NCBI GenBank assembly: GCA_009995365.1
Contig: JAACPR010000008.1
Location: 1-36,462, forward strand
Source of the DNA: Candidatus Parcubacteria bacterium
Lineage (GTDB): Bacteria; Patescibacteriota; Minisyncoccia; Phycocordibacterales; JAACPR01
Length of the DNA: 36,462 bases
Direction: 5' to 3'
Part shown: in pieces, positions 1 through 7,957 of the stretch
Layout of the letters: the number at the start of each line of letters is the position of its first letter
Position numbering within the stretch: the first letter of the stretch is position 1
Position numbers and translations under genes: made by a program
The notes under the pieces: generated by a model
What the model was told of the DNA's origin: nothing
Database searches by the model: none
The model's input: the letters and a program-made list of their open reading frames with translations, nothing else

Positions 1-21
1 GTTGGATAATAGAATACATAA

Positions 22-60
22 AACAAAACCGACCAAAAAAATTTGGTCGGTTTTGTGTTT
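22..60 (+). terminator. Intrinsic terminator of an upstream gene
   Basis: A perfect 13-bp stem (23-35 with 44-56, core AAACCGACC/GGTCGGTTT) with an 8-nt loop is followed by a T-rich run. It probably ends a transcript entering from before the window and insulates lemA. Confidence 0.8.
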
Positions 61-63
61 TAG

Positions 64-72
64 TGGTATAAT
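64..72 (+). promoter_or_regulatory. Extended -10 promoter of lemA-htpX
   Basis: TGg followed by a perfect TATAAT (67-72), directly after the terminator. The ATG lies 29 nt downstream of the hexamer, so this mRNA has a short leader, unlike most genes in the window. No Shine-Dalgarno is visible. Confidence 0.7.
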
Positions 73-101
73 TTATGTACTTATTAAGTTAATTTAAAAA
101 C

Positions 102-662
102 ATGACATTAGTATATATTTTAATAGCGGTTGTTGCATTAGTAGTTATTTGGGTTATTGCTGCATACAACAAATTTATTCGCCTAAGAACTCGTGCACAA
201 GAAGCATGGTCAGATATCGATGTACAGTTAAAACGTCGTTATGATCTTATTCCAAACTTGATTGAGACTGTTAAAGGATATGTGACACACGAAAGAGAAA
301 CTCTAGAAGCTGTTACAAACGCCAGAACAGCTGCAATGGGAGCACAGACTGTTGAAGAGCAGGCTGGTGCAGAAAATATGCTGTCTGGCGCTTTGAAATC
401 ATTGTTCGCTGTCTCAGAAAATTATCCTGATTTGAAAGCCAATGAGAATTTCATGGAATTACAACGCGAATTAACTGATACTGAAAATAAAATCCAAGCC
501 GCTCGTAGATTCTACAACACAAACGTTCGCGATCTAAATATCGCTACAGAATCCTTCCCAACAAATATTGTTGCTGGAATGTTCAAGTTCGATAAGAGAG
601 AGTTCTTTGAACTTGCTGATGATGAACAAGATGCTAAAGATCCTGTAAAAGTCGACTTCTAA
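102..662 (+). CDS. lemA: LemA family membrane protein
   Basis: A 186-residue LemA family protein, the usual length for the family. It has one N-terminal TM helix (about residues 3-22), then an extracytoplasmic helical domain. Family signatures are visible: AWSDIDVQLKRRYDLIPNL at about 36-54 and a C-terminal block with FNTNVRDLN-like and FPTNIVAGMF motifs. The biochemical role of LemA is unsettled; it is often encoded beside HtpX-type proteases, as here, with the next gene starting 22 nt downstream and no promoter between. I infer a membrane-quality-control unit. Identification is firm; function is only family-level. Confidence 0.95.
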   Translation: MTLVYILIAVVALVVIWVIAAYNKFIRLRTRAQEAWSDIDVQLKRRYDLIPNLIETVKGYVTHERETLEAVTNARTAAMGAQTVEEQAGAENMLSGALKSLFAVSENYPDLKANENFMELQRELTDTENKIQAARRFYNTNVRDLNIATESFPTNIVAGMFKFDKREFFELADDEQDAKDPVKVDF

Positions 663-684
663 TTAAACTTTAAAAGTCATTTAA

Positions 685-1599
685 ATGGCAGCTAATCTTT
701 ATAAAAATCAATCAGAAAATATTACAAAAACATGGATTTTGATGTCTATGTTTTTTGTGCTTATTATGTTTCTCGGTTGGTTTGCTAGTTATTATTTCGG
801 CAATGCTTTGATCTTTTATTTTGCGCTTGCTTTTAGTGTGATTATGCCAATAATCAGCTACTGGAATTCAGCTTCTATTGTATTAAAAATTTCAGGGGCA
901 AAGCCTGCTTCAAAAGAAGAATACTATGATCTGTATACTTTGACTGAAAATTTGTCTATTACCGCTGGATTACCTATGCCGAAAATTTATGTAATGCATG
1001 ACCCCGTTCCGAATGCTTTTGCTACAGGTCGCAATAAAGAACACGGCGTAGTTGCTGTCACAACTGGACTATTAGAAATATTAGATCGAACTGAACTAGA
1101 GGGAGTTATCGCTCATGAATTGGCCCACATTGGTAATAGAGACATTTTACTGCAAACAGTCGTGGTGGTTTTGGTTGGACTCGTTACTTTATTGGCGGAC
1201 TTATTCATTAGAGCTACTTTTTTTGGAGGAAGTGATAATAAAGGGGGTAAAGCAGGTGGAATTTTATTAATCATCGGAATTATTTTGATGATCCTTTCAC
1301 CTATTATTGCTACTATTATCCAGTTAATGATTTCTCGCAAGCGTGAATATTTGGCTGACGCCACTGGAGCACTCCTTACTCGTTATCCGGAAGGATTAGC
1401 TAGTGCACTAGAGAAAATTTCTGGATATTCTGGTGGCCGAAAAATGAAAAAAGCAAATCATGCAACCGCTCATATGTTTTTTGCAAGTCCTTTCGGCGAG
1501 CACAGTAAAAAACACAAAGGTTTTATGAATAGTCTGTTTTCTACTCATCCACCTGTCGAGAAAAGAATTGAAAATCTTAGAGGTATTGAAATAAAGTAG
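685..1599 (+). CDS. htpX: M48 family zinc metalloprotease HtpX
   Basis: HtpX-type membrane metalloprotease of 304 residues. Two TM helices lie near the N terminus (about 15-37 and 40-60). The zinc motif HELAH is at residues 144-148 and the third ligand is probably E221 in the REYLADATGA block. A further hydrophobic pair lies between them (about 158-178 and 191-215). The family degrades misfolded or damaged membrane proteins at the cytoplasmic face. It is co-transcribed with lemA. The TM topology, HELAH and downstream glutamate are all intact, so the enzyme should be active. Confidence 0.95.
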   Translation: MAANLYKNQSENITKTWILMSMFFVLIMFLGWFASYYFGNALIFYFALAFSVIMPIISYWNSASIVLKISGAKPASKEEYYDLYTLTENLSITAGLPMPKIYVMHDPVPNAFATGRNKEHGVVAVTTGLLEILDRTELEGVIAHELAHIGNRDILLQTVVVVLVGLVTLLADLFIRATFFGGSDNKGGKAGGILLIIGIILMILSPIIATIIQLMISRKREYLADATGALLTRYPEGLASALEKISGYSGGRKMKKANHATAHMFFASPFGEHSKKHKGFMNSLFSTHPPVEKRIENLRGIEIK

Positions 1600-1653
1600 T
1601 CTATTTTTTTATGTAAAATTTAATATTTTTTTATTATTATTTTAGGTCTGTTT

Positions 1654-1662
1654 TGTTATGTT
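1654..1662 (+). promoter_or_regulatory. Possible weak extended -10 before murC-like gene
   Basis: TGt followed by TATGTT, 6 nt before the ATG at 1669. The hexamer is poor, but its position matches the leaderless promoters elsewhere in the window. Confidence 0.35.
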
Positions 1663-1668
1663 TTTGTT

Positions 1669-3036
1669 ATGAAAAAACAAAAAATATTTTTTATAGGAAT
1701 TGGAGGAAAAGGTTTAAATGGTATCGCTAAAATTTGCTTACAAAAAGGTTACGATGTTTACGGAGTAGACAAGGTAAAAAAGAGAGAAACAATATCTCTA
1801 GAAAAAGACGGAGCTAAAATTTTTTATAGACATTCATCTAAAAATATTGGAAAAGAGATTGATTTAGTTGTTTATTCTTCACTAGTTAAAAATTGCCCTG
1901 AAATAAAAACAGCAAAAAAATTAGGAATTAAAATAATGAAAAGGGCAGAATTTCTGGGCGAACTTACCAAAGATGATTATCGTATTTGTGTCTCTGGTAG
2001 TCACGGGAAAAGCACGACAACAGCGATCTTGGGCCTTAGTCTAATAAACTCTGGTATAGACGCCACGATTTATGGCGGAGCATATGCCAAAGAGTTTGAT
2101 GGTTATAATCATTTAGGAAAGACTAATTATTCAGTTTTAGAATCGTGTGAATTTGATCGATCTTTTTTCAATCTGGTTGGTCGTGCGACGATTTTAACTT
2201 CTGTTGAAAAGGGGCATTTAGAATATTATAAAGATGAAAATGAAATGAAGGAGGCTTTTAGCGATTATTTCCATATGCATAATAGCGATTCCTTGATTGT
2301 TGCAAATGGAGATGATTTAAATGTTCGGTTGGTCACTTTTCAATCTCAAGCAAGAAAAAAATATTTTGGATTTAATCAACAAAATGACTTTGTTATAAAA
2401 GTTCACCAACAAGATGAAAATGGTTCTGTATTTTCTATTTACGAAGGTTCTAATTTGATTTTGGGCAATATAAAAATTTACATTCCGGGAGAATATAATA
2501 TTAAAAACTTTGTAGCGGTGGCGGTTATGATGTATGAATTAGGGTTTCCTTTGGGTGGTATTTTAGAAACAGCCAAGACATTTAGCGGGGTTGGTCGCAG
2601 GTTCGAAACACACAAAGCTAGAACTGGTCAGATATTAATTGACGATTTCGCACACCATCCCAGTCAGGTTAAAAGTTTGTTTGATGGTGTTAGACAATTT
2701 TATCCAGATAAAAAAGTCTACGCTGTATTTGAACCAAGGCAATATAATTTAATCAAAAATTTCTTGAGAGAATATGGTAAAGCTTTTGAAAAAGTAGATG
2801 AAGTCATAATAACGGATATATTGCCGGCACTTAATGATGGTCAGCAGGATATCTCTAGTGTTAATGCAAAAGATGTAGAAAATTCAATTAAAGTTTACTC
2901 TAAAAAACCAGTTATCAAAATAAACGGTTATAATAATATCTACAAATATCTAAAACATCGAACAGATCAAGATTCAGTTATAACAACAATTGGAACAGGT
3001 GATATTTATAAAGTTAGGGATAAGTTTTTGGTTTAA
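1669..3036 (+). CDS. murC: Mur ligase, UDP-N-acetylmuramate-L-alanine ligase type (MurC or Mpl)
   Basis: ATP-dependent Mur ligase of 455 residues with all three domains: N-terminal Rossmann domain (GIGGKGLNG at 10-18), central ATPase domain with P-loop SGSHGKSTTT (109-118) and acidic motif ESCEFDRSF (158-166), and C-terminal domain with DDFAHHPS (325-332). MurC adds L-alanine to UDP-MurNAc in the cytoplasm, the first amino acid step of peptidoglycan synthesis. The FAHHP form of the last motif is typical of Mpl (the tripeptide-recycling ligase), whereas most MurC proteins have YGHHP or YAHHP. I prefer MurC because murD follows directly, but Mpl is a real alternative. Confidence 0.8.
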   Translation: MKKQKIFFIGIGGKGLNGIAKICLQKGYDVYGVDKVKKRETISLEKDGAKIFYRHSSKNIGKEIDLVVYSSLVKNCPEIKTAKKLGIKIMKRAEFLGELTKDDYRICVSGSHGKSTTTAILGLSLINSGIDATIYGGAYAKEFDGYNHLGKTNYSVLESCEFDRSFFNLVGRATILTSVEKGHLEYYKDENEMKEAFSDYFHMHNSDSLIVANGDDLNVRLVTFQSQARKKYFGFNQQNDFVIKVHQQDENGSVFSIYEGSNLILGNIKIYIPGEYNIKNFVAVAVMMYELGFPLGGILETAKTFSGVGRRFETHKARTGQILIDDFAHHPSQVKSLFDGVRQFYPDKKVYAVFEPRQYNLIKNFLREYGKAFEKVDEVIITDILPALNDGQQDISSVNAKDVENSIKVYSKKPVIKINGYNNIYKYLKHRTDQDSVITTIGTGDIYKVRDKFLV

Positions 3037-3041
3037 TATTT

Positions 3042-3050
3042 TGGTATAAT
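3042..3050 (+). promoter_or_regulatory. Extended -10 promoter of murD (leaderless type)
   Basis: TGg plus perfect TATAAT (3045-3050), lying in the 22-nt gap after the murC-like gene. The murD ATG begins 8 nt after the hexamer, so initiation would fall on or next to the start codon. Confidence 0.75.
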
Positions 3051-3058
3051 ATTTCGAA

Positions 3059-4495
3059 ATGAAAAACATAGCAATAATTGGGTTTGGGGTAACTGGGCAA
3101 GCAACATTAAGGTATTTTCTTGAGCAGGCTAAAAATAATAATGTTTCAGATTCACCTGATGGTATTTATAAAATCTCAGTATTTGATTCAAAAACAGAAA
3201 GTGATTTTGAAGATGTGTCGAAGGAAATTGATAAATATAAAACAGAAGGGGTTGAATTTAATTTTGAAAAAACTGATTTTGTCGAAGATGAATTTGATTT
3301 AATTATGGTAAGTCCTGGAGTTCCGTTGAACTTGCCTGTTTTATTGCGTGCAAAAGAAAAGAATATACCAATAAAAAATGATATAACTTTATTTATTGAA
3401 AATTGGCGTAATATTGGAGCTGGAAAAATTGTTGGGGTAACAGGATCGAACGGTAAAACAACCATTGTAAATTTACTTTATAAATATCTCCAAGATTCTC
3501 AAATAGATTCAATCATGGCTGGTAATATTGGAAATTCTCCTCTAGATATACTGGGCGGTTTTAAAAATAAAACAGATAATGAAAGCGATGTAATTGTAGT
3601 TTTAGAATTATCTAGTTTCCAATTAGAAGCTTTTCAACCCGAACATTATTTGGATGTTTGTCTTATTTCGAATCTAAGTTCAAATCATTTAGATAGATAC
3701 AATGGTAATATGCAAAAATATGCAGATGCCAAGATGAATGGTATCGATCCACAAAAAACCGATGTAGTTTTGTGTGCAGATGATGACGGAATTAAAAAAT
3801 ATGTTTTACCGAAAATAAAGAATAAAAAAGTCTCACTAATTTCTTTCGAAACTGCAATAGATCAAGTCGGCCAAAAAGGAATCTATATGGATTCAGAAAA
3901 TGATTTAGTTTCAAAAGACTCAGATCTTACCAAAAAAGTTTTTACCCGTATTAACGATAGAAGACTCTTGGGAATTCATAATCTGTATAATATTGCGATG
4001 GTTTATGGGGTTTTAGACTTTTTAGATGTTGATTTAAAAAATGATGAGACGATTAGAAATTTCAAAGGATTAGAACATCGTATCGAATTCGTTAGAGAAT
4101 TAGACAGTGTTAAATATATCAATGATTCAAAATCTTCCAGTCCGACAGCCACAAAGGTTGCAATTGAATCTTTGACAAAAGAAAAGAACATTATTTTGAT
4201 TTTAGGCGGAAATGATAAAGGCATGAATTTCGAAGTTTTGATTGAACCAGTTTCTGATTTTGTAGAGAAAATAATATTATTGCCTGGAGATATCGATAAA
4301 AAGATTATAAAAACTTTATCTGAAATTGTAGAGATAGAAAAGGTTGATAATTTAGTAGGTGCGGTAAAGTTGGCTCGAGAAATTGCACCAAAAAAAGGTT
4401 TTGTTTTGCTTTCACCCGCAGCAACTAGCTTTAAACTTTATAAAAATTACGAAGAAAGAGGAGAACACTTTAAAAATTTAATTAAAGGATTGTAG
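3059..4495 (+). CDS. murD: UDP-N-acetylmuramoylalanine-D-glutamate ligase
   Basis: MurD, the cytoplasmic ligase adding D-glutamate to UDP-MurNAc-L-Ala. At 478 residues it is slightly longer than typical MurD (about 440-460). Visible elements are the N-terminal Rossmann motif IAIIGFGVTGQA, the P-loop GVTGSNGKTT (126-135), the acidic ELSSFQLE block, NDSKSSSPTA, and the C-terminal LSPAATSFK with EERGEHF, which distinguish MurD from the other Mur ligases. It has its own promoter although it follows the murC-like gene by 22 nt. The Nudix gene starts immediately after its stop codon. Confidence 0.95.
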   Translation: MKNIAIIGFGVTGQATLRYFLEQAKNNNVSDSPDGIYKISVFDSKTESDFEDVSKEIDKYKTEGVEFNFEKTDFVEDEFDLIMVSPGVPLNLPVLLRAKEKNIPIKNDITLFIENWRNIGAGKIVGVTGSNGKTTIVNLLYKYLQDSQIDSIMAGNIGNSPLDILGGFKNKTDNESDVIVVLELSSFQLEAFQPEHYLDVCLISNLSSNHLDRYNGNMQKYADAKMNGIDPQKTDVVLCADDDGIKKYVLPKIKNKKVSLISFETAIDQVGQKGIYMDSENDLVSKDSDLTKKVFTRINDRRLLGIHNLYNIAMVYGVLDFLDVDLKNDETIRNFKGLEHRIEFVRELDSVKYINDSKSSSPTATKVAIESLTKEKNIILILGGNDKGMNFEVLIEPVSDFVEKIILLPGDIDKKIIKTLSEIVEIEKVDNLVGAVKLAREIAPKKGFVLLSPAATSFKLYKNYEERGEHFKNLIKGL

Positions 4496-5041
4496 ATGGT
4501 TGATAATATTAAGCGATTTATTTGGAAAATATTAAAATGGGGCAGAGTTTTTATTGTTTATAGATTTTTTAAAAAAACCACTTACGGTGTAAGAGTTTTA
4601 GTTATTGATAAAACGGAGGATCAATTTAGTGTAAGAAGCTTTAACAAAAGTCGCATCAGTCCAGAAAAAATTTTCTTAATAAAACACCCATACGATAATT
4701 TTTGGGTTTTACCAGGTGGAGGCAGAAAAAAGGAGGAATCAATTTCTAAAACAGCCAAGAGAGAATCGGAAGAAGAGGCGGGGCTTATTTTAGAGGGGGA
4801 TTTGAAAAAACTTGGTCGATATTTTAACAATAAAGAGTATAAAAATGATTATATAGATATTGTTGTTGCTCATTCATGGAAAGAATCTAACAAAAAACGA
4901 CGGTTAATAGATAAAATTGAGATCCAAAAGAGAGGCTGGTTTAATCTAAATCAATTGCCTACGATCTCTATCGCGACACAAAAGAGAATAAAAGAATATT
5001 TAAATAATGATTTCAGTGATGAAATAAGAAGCTGGTCTTGA
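4496..5041 (+). CDS. Nudix hydrolase
   Basis: A 181-residue protein with a complete Nudix box at residues 75-97: G75, E81, R89-E90, E93-E94, G96 and L97 fit GX5EX7REUXEEXGU exactly. The box glutamates bind Mg2+ and catalyse hydrolysis of a nucleoside diphosphate linked to another moiety; the substrate cannot be read from sequence. The N terminus is basic and moderately hydrophobic (residues 8-25) and may contact the membrane. The ATG directly abuts the murD stop, implying translational coupling. This is the only gene in the window that ends in TGA. Confidence 0.88.
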   Translation: MVDNIKRFIWKILKWGRVFIVYRFFKKTTYGVRVLVIDKTEDQFSVRSFNKSRISPEKIFLIKHPYDNFWVLPGGGRKKEESISKTAKRESEEEAGLILEGDLKKLGRYFNNKEYKNDYIDIVVAHSWKESNKKRRLIDKIEIQKRGWFNLNQLPTISIATQKRIKEYLNNDFSDEIRSWS

Positions 5042-5078
5042 TTTTTTAGTTAAACATACTCGTCATTTTTATAGATAA

Positions 5079-5087
5079 TGTTATATT
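5079..5087 (+). promoter_or_regulatory. Extended -10 promoter of GT4 gene (leaderless type)
   Basis: TGt plus TATATT (5082-5087), 6 nt before the ATG at 5094. No Shine-Dalgarno is present. Confidence 0.65.
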
Positions 5088-5093
5088 TTTTAT

Positions 5094-6287
5094 ATGAATA
5101 TTTTGCAAATTAGCACTACAGATAATAAAGGCGGAGCAGCTGGGATTGCTTGGTCTATAAAGAAATATCTAGATAAAAATGGAATCAAAAATTCTATGTT
5201 TGTGAGAGATAAGTATTCAGATGAACAAAATGTCTTTAAAATACCAAATAAATTTTTAACTTTATCCAAGATATTTAAATATATACTCTCAAATGATATT
5301 GAACACAGTAACTCAGATTGGATCTTAAAAACAAAAGAATACAAAGAAGCGGATATTATTCATTGTCATAATTTACATGGTTACTACTTTAATTTAGAGA
5401 CTCTCTACAAAATGTCCTTGGAGAAAAAAATTGTGTGGACTTTTCATGATATGTGGCCTATTACAAGTCATTGTGCATACACTTTTGATAGTAGAGAAGT
5501 AAAAAACGGTTTCTTTACCTGTCCTTCCAGAAAAATCTATCCACCCATCTTATTTAATAACGACGAAAATTTAATCAAGAAAAAAGAAGCTATTTATAAT
5601 AAGGCAAATTTTCACATTGTCTGTCCGTCAAAATGGATTTTAAATTCTGTTGATAGGACGGTCCTAAAATATAAAGAAAAGACTCTGATTTATAATGGTA
5701 TAAATCTATCAGAATTTCAAAAATACAATAAAGAGGAATCAAGAAAAAAATTAGAGTTGCCATTGGATAAAAAAATAATTTTGTTTATTGCATCCGGAGG
5801 TAAAAAAAATCCATTTAAAGGGAGCGAGTTTGTTGATGAGTTAGCTTCTGAATATAAAGATAATTCAGAAATTATATTTTTAGTAGCTGGTTCTAATAAT
5901 AAAAAGAGAAAAACTAAAAATAATATATTGTTTATGCCTAAAATTAAAGAAAAAGAATTGTTGTCTCGGCTGTATTCTTCTGCAGATGTTTTACTAAATC
6001 CAACACTTGCTGATAATCTGCCCACAGTTATTCTAGAAGCATTTGCATGTGGGTTACCGGTGGTGACATTTAATACTGGCGGAACTCCAGAAATTGTTAA
6101 GCATTCAGTAAATGGCTATATTGCCAAATATAAAAACATAAAACAATTAAAAGGATATATAGATATTTTTATTAAAATTCCACAAGATGAATATAATCAA
6201 TTTTCTGAAAATGCACTTCGTAAATCTTTTGAATTTAATCAAGAAAAAATGTTTAAATCCTATATAAATTTGTATAATGAAATGTAA
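5094..6287 (+). CDS. Glycosyltransferase family 4 (GT-B fold)
   Basis: A 397-residue retaining-type GT-B glycosyltransferase. The N-terminal acceptor domain has the GGAAG loop (about 14-18), an HCHNLHGYYFNL block and WTFHDMWPITSHC, typical of GT4 enzymes that build surface glycans. The C-terminal donor domain has the E-x7-E region within VILEAFACGLPVV and GGTPEIV (about 311-340). It should transfer an NDP-sugar residue at the cytoplasmic face for cell-surface polysaccharide or glycolipid. It overlaps or abuts the next glycosyltransferase, so the two probably act on the same glycan. Sugar and acceptor are not predictable. Confidence 0.88.
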   Translation: MNILQISTTDNKGGAAGIAWSIKKYLDKNGIKNSMFVRDKYSDEQNVFKIPNKFLTLSKIFKYILSNDIEHSNSDWILKTKEYKEADIIHCHNLHGYYFNLETLYKMSLEKKIVWTFHDMWPITSHCAYTFDSREVKNGFFTCPSRKIYPPILFNNDENLIKKKEAIYNKANFHIVCPSKWILNSVDRTVLKYKEKTLIYNGINLSEFQKYNKEESRKKLELPLDKKIILFIASGGKKNPFKGSEFVDELASEYKDNSEIIFLVAGSNNKKRKTKNNILFMPKIKEKELLSRLYSSADVLLNPTLADNLPTVILEAFACGLPVVTFNTGGTPEIVKHSVNGYIAKYKNIKQLKGYIDIFIKIPQDEYNQFSENALRKSFEFNQEKMFKSYINLYNEM

Positions 6288-6288
6288 T

Positions 6289-7041
6289 ATGAAAATCTCT
6301 ATAATCACACCTACATATAATAGTGAAGATACTATAAAGGAAACACTCCAATCTATTTCAAATCAAACTTATCGAAATATTGAACATATAGTTGTGGATG
6401 GTTTATCTAGCGACAATACTTGTCAGATTCTAAAAGAAAAAAGCCCACAATCTATATTAATATCAGAAAAGGATGACGGTCTTTATTATGCTATGAATAA
6501 AGGTATCAAGAGAGCAACAGGAGATGTTATTTCAATTTTAAATTCAGATGATGTTTATTATGAAGATAGTGTGTTGGATGTGGTTTCTGAAGAATTTAAA
6601 AATGCAGATATCGATGTTTTGTATGGGCATATATTATTTTTTGGCTCAAATGATAAAACTAAGATAGTAAGAATATGGAAGACTGGCCCAATACGAAGGG
6701 CGCTTGTCTTTTTGGGTTGGATTATGCCACACCCGGCAGTTTTTCTAAGAAAAAGAGTATACGAAGAGATCGGCCTTTTTGATACATCATTTAAGAATTC
6801 AGCAGATTATGATTTTTTGTTGCGTATTATTAGACTTAAAAAATATAAGATTAAATTCTGCGATAATTTTTTTGTGAAAATGAGAACCGGCGGCACAAGT
6901 GATTTGACATTTATCGAAAAAATAAAGGAATGGTGGGTCTTGATTAAGATATTTAATAAAAATTATGGTATCTACCCTGTATGGTTTTTTGTAACCAGAC
7001 CTACAATCAAGATACTGCAATTTTTCAAAACAAAATTTTAA
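6289..7041 (+). CDS. Glycosyltransferase family 2 (GT-A fold)
   Basis: Inverting GT2 glycosyltransferase of about 250 residues. The N terminus MKISIITPTYNSEDTI is the classical GT2 start, followed by VDGLSSDNT and the metal/nucleotide motif NSDD. A further block, HPAVFLRKRVYE with NSADYDFLLRI, is common in small surface-glycan GT2s. An ATG 12 nt upstream (6277) is in frame but would overlap the previous gene and add four residues before the conserved start, so I chose 6289, one base after the previous stop. The C-terminal region is basic and aromatic. It works with the GT4 upstream; the sugar is unknown. Confidence 0.88.
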   Translation: MKISIITPTYNSEDTIKETLQSISNQTYRNIEHIVVDGLSSDNTCQILKEKSPQSILISEKDDGLYYAMNKGIKRATGDVISILNSDDVYYEDSVLDVVSEEFKNADIDVLYGHILFFGSNDKTKIVRIWKTGPIRRALVFLGWIMPHPAVFLRKRVYEEIGLFDTSFKNSADYDFLLRIIRLKKYKIKFCDNFFVKMRTGGTSDLTFIEKIKEWWVLIKIFNKNYGIYPVWFFVTRPTIKILQFFKTKF

Positions 7042-7072
7042 GTAAAGCTATAGTTTAGATTTACCTTATAAA

Positions 7073-7081
7073 TGATACAAT
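7073..7081 (+). promoter_or_regulatory. Extended -10 promoter of nuclease gene (leaderless type)
   Basis: TGa plus TACAAT (7076-7081), 8 nt before the ATG at 7090. Confidence 0.65.
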
Positions 7082-7089
7082 GAAAGAAT

Positions 7090-7863
7090 ATGAGTAATTT
7101 TTATAAACCACACAGACACATAAATTGGAATTATGGAGGTTCAAATTGGAGACTTAGTCGTTCTAAAATAGATTTATTTATTGAGTGCCCTCGTTGTTTT
7201 TATATTGATAATAAATTAGGCACCGCTAGACCAAAAGGTTTTCCGATGAATCTTAATACCGCTGTAGATACACTTCTCAAGAAAGAGTTTGATTTTTATC
7301 GTGCCAAAAAACAACCGCACCCATTGATGGAAAAATTCGATGTAGATGCGATTCCATTAGAACATTCAAAGATGGATGTTTGGAGAGATAATTTTAAAGG
7401 GGTTGATTTTTATCATGAACCTACCGGCATGACAATTTGTGGCGCAGTTGATGATCTGTGGGTCAACAAGAGGGGAGAAGTATATGTAGTCGATTACAAG
7501 TCTACTTCAAAAGAAGAAAAAGTTACTTTGGATGCTGATTGGCAGATTGGATATAAAAGACAGATGGAAATTTATCAATGGCTACTTCGCAAAAATGATT
7601 TTAATGTTTCTCCAATAGGATATTTTGTGTATGCAAATGGAAAAACTGATGTAGATGCCTTCAATGCAAAAATAGAATTTGATATAGATGTAATTCCTTA
7701 TGAGGAACAAGGGCTTTTTAATGAAGATATTTTGTTCAAGATTAAAGAGACATTAGATGGAAACGAACTTCCTCCTGCTGGGCATGATTGCGATTATTGC
7801 GCTCATTTTAACGCAAGGTCTAAAATTGATAATGAGAGTGAGCCTGTTATTGATATCAATTAG
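7090..7863 (+). CDS. PD-(D/E)XK nuclease family protein with four paired cysteines
   Basis: A 257-residue protein related to the RecB/Cas4-type PD-(D/E)XK nucleases. An N-terminal SRSKIDLFIECPRCFY block (residues 23-38) matches the family start. The catalytic region is VDDLW followed by VYVVDYKSTS (about residues 130-139), giving the D...D-x-K triad. Cysteines C33 and C36 near the N terminus and C234 and C237 near the C terminus (CDYC) are placed as in Cas4 and AddB, where four cysteines hold a 4Fe-4S cluster. There is no cas gene nearby, so I infer a free-standing DNA repair or processing nuclease. It has its own promoter. Confidence 0.8.
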   Translation: MSNFYKPHRHINWNYGGSNWRLSRSKIDLFIECPRCFYIDNKLGTARPKGFPMNLNTAVDTLLKKEFDFYRAKKQPHPLMEKFDVDAIPLEHSKMDVWRDNFKGVDFYHEPTGMTICGAVDDLWVNKRGEVYVVDYKSTSKEEKVTLDADWQIGYKRQMEIYQWLLRKNDFNVSPIGYFVYANGKTDVDAFNAKIEFDIDVIPYEEQGLFNEDILFKIKETLDGNELPPAGHDCDYCAHFNARSKIDNESEPVIDIN

Positions 7864-7934
7864 TATTTAGTATTTTTTAGGGCATTTGTGAAAAAGCTTG
7901 TGTAAGAAAAACTTTACATATAGAATATAAATAT

Positions 7935-7940
7935 TATAAT
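7935..7940 (+). promoter_or_regulatory. -10 element of zwf-gnd operon
   Basis: A perfect TATAAT in the 94-nt gap before zwf, 17 nt upstream of the ATG. It lacks the TGn extension seen at other genes here. Confidence 0.5.
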
Positions 7941-7957
7941 AGATTTAAATTTAAATT

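Noticed and set aside
6277-6288. Upstream in-frame ATG for the GT2 gene
   Set aside because: It overlaps the end of the GT4 gene and adds residues before the canonical GT2 N terminus.
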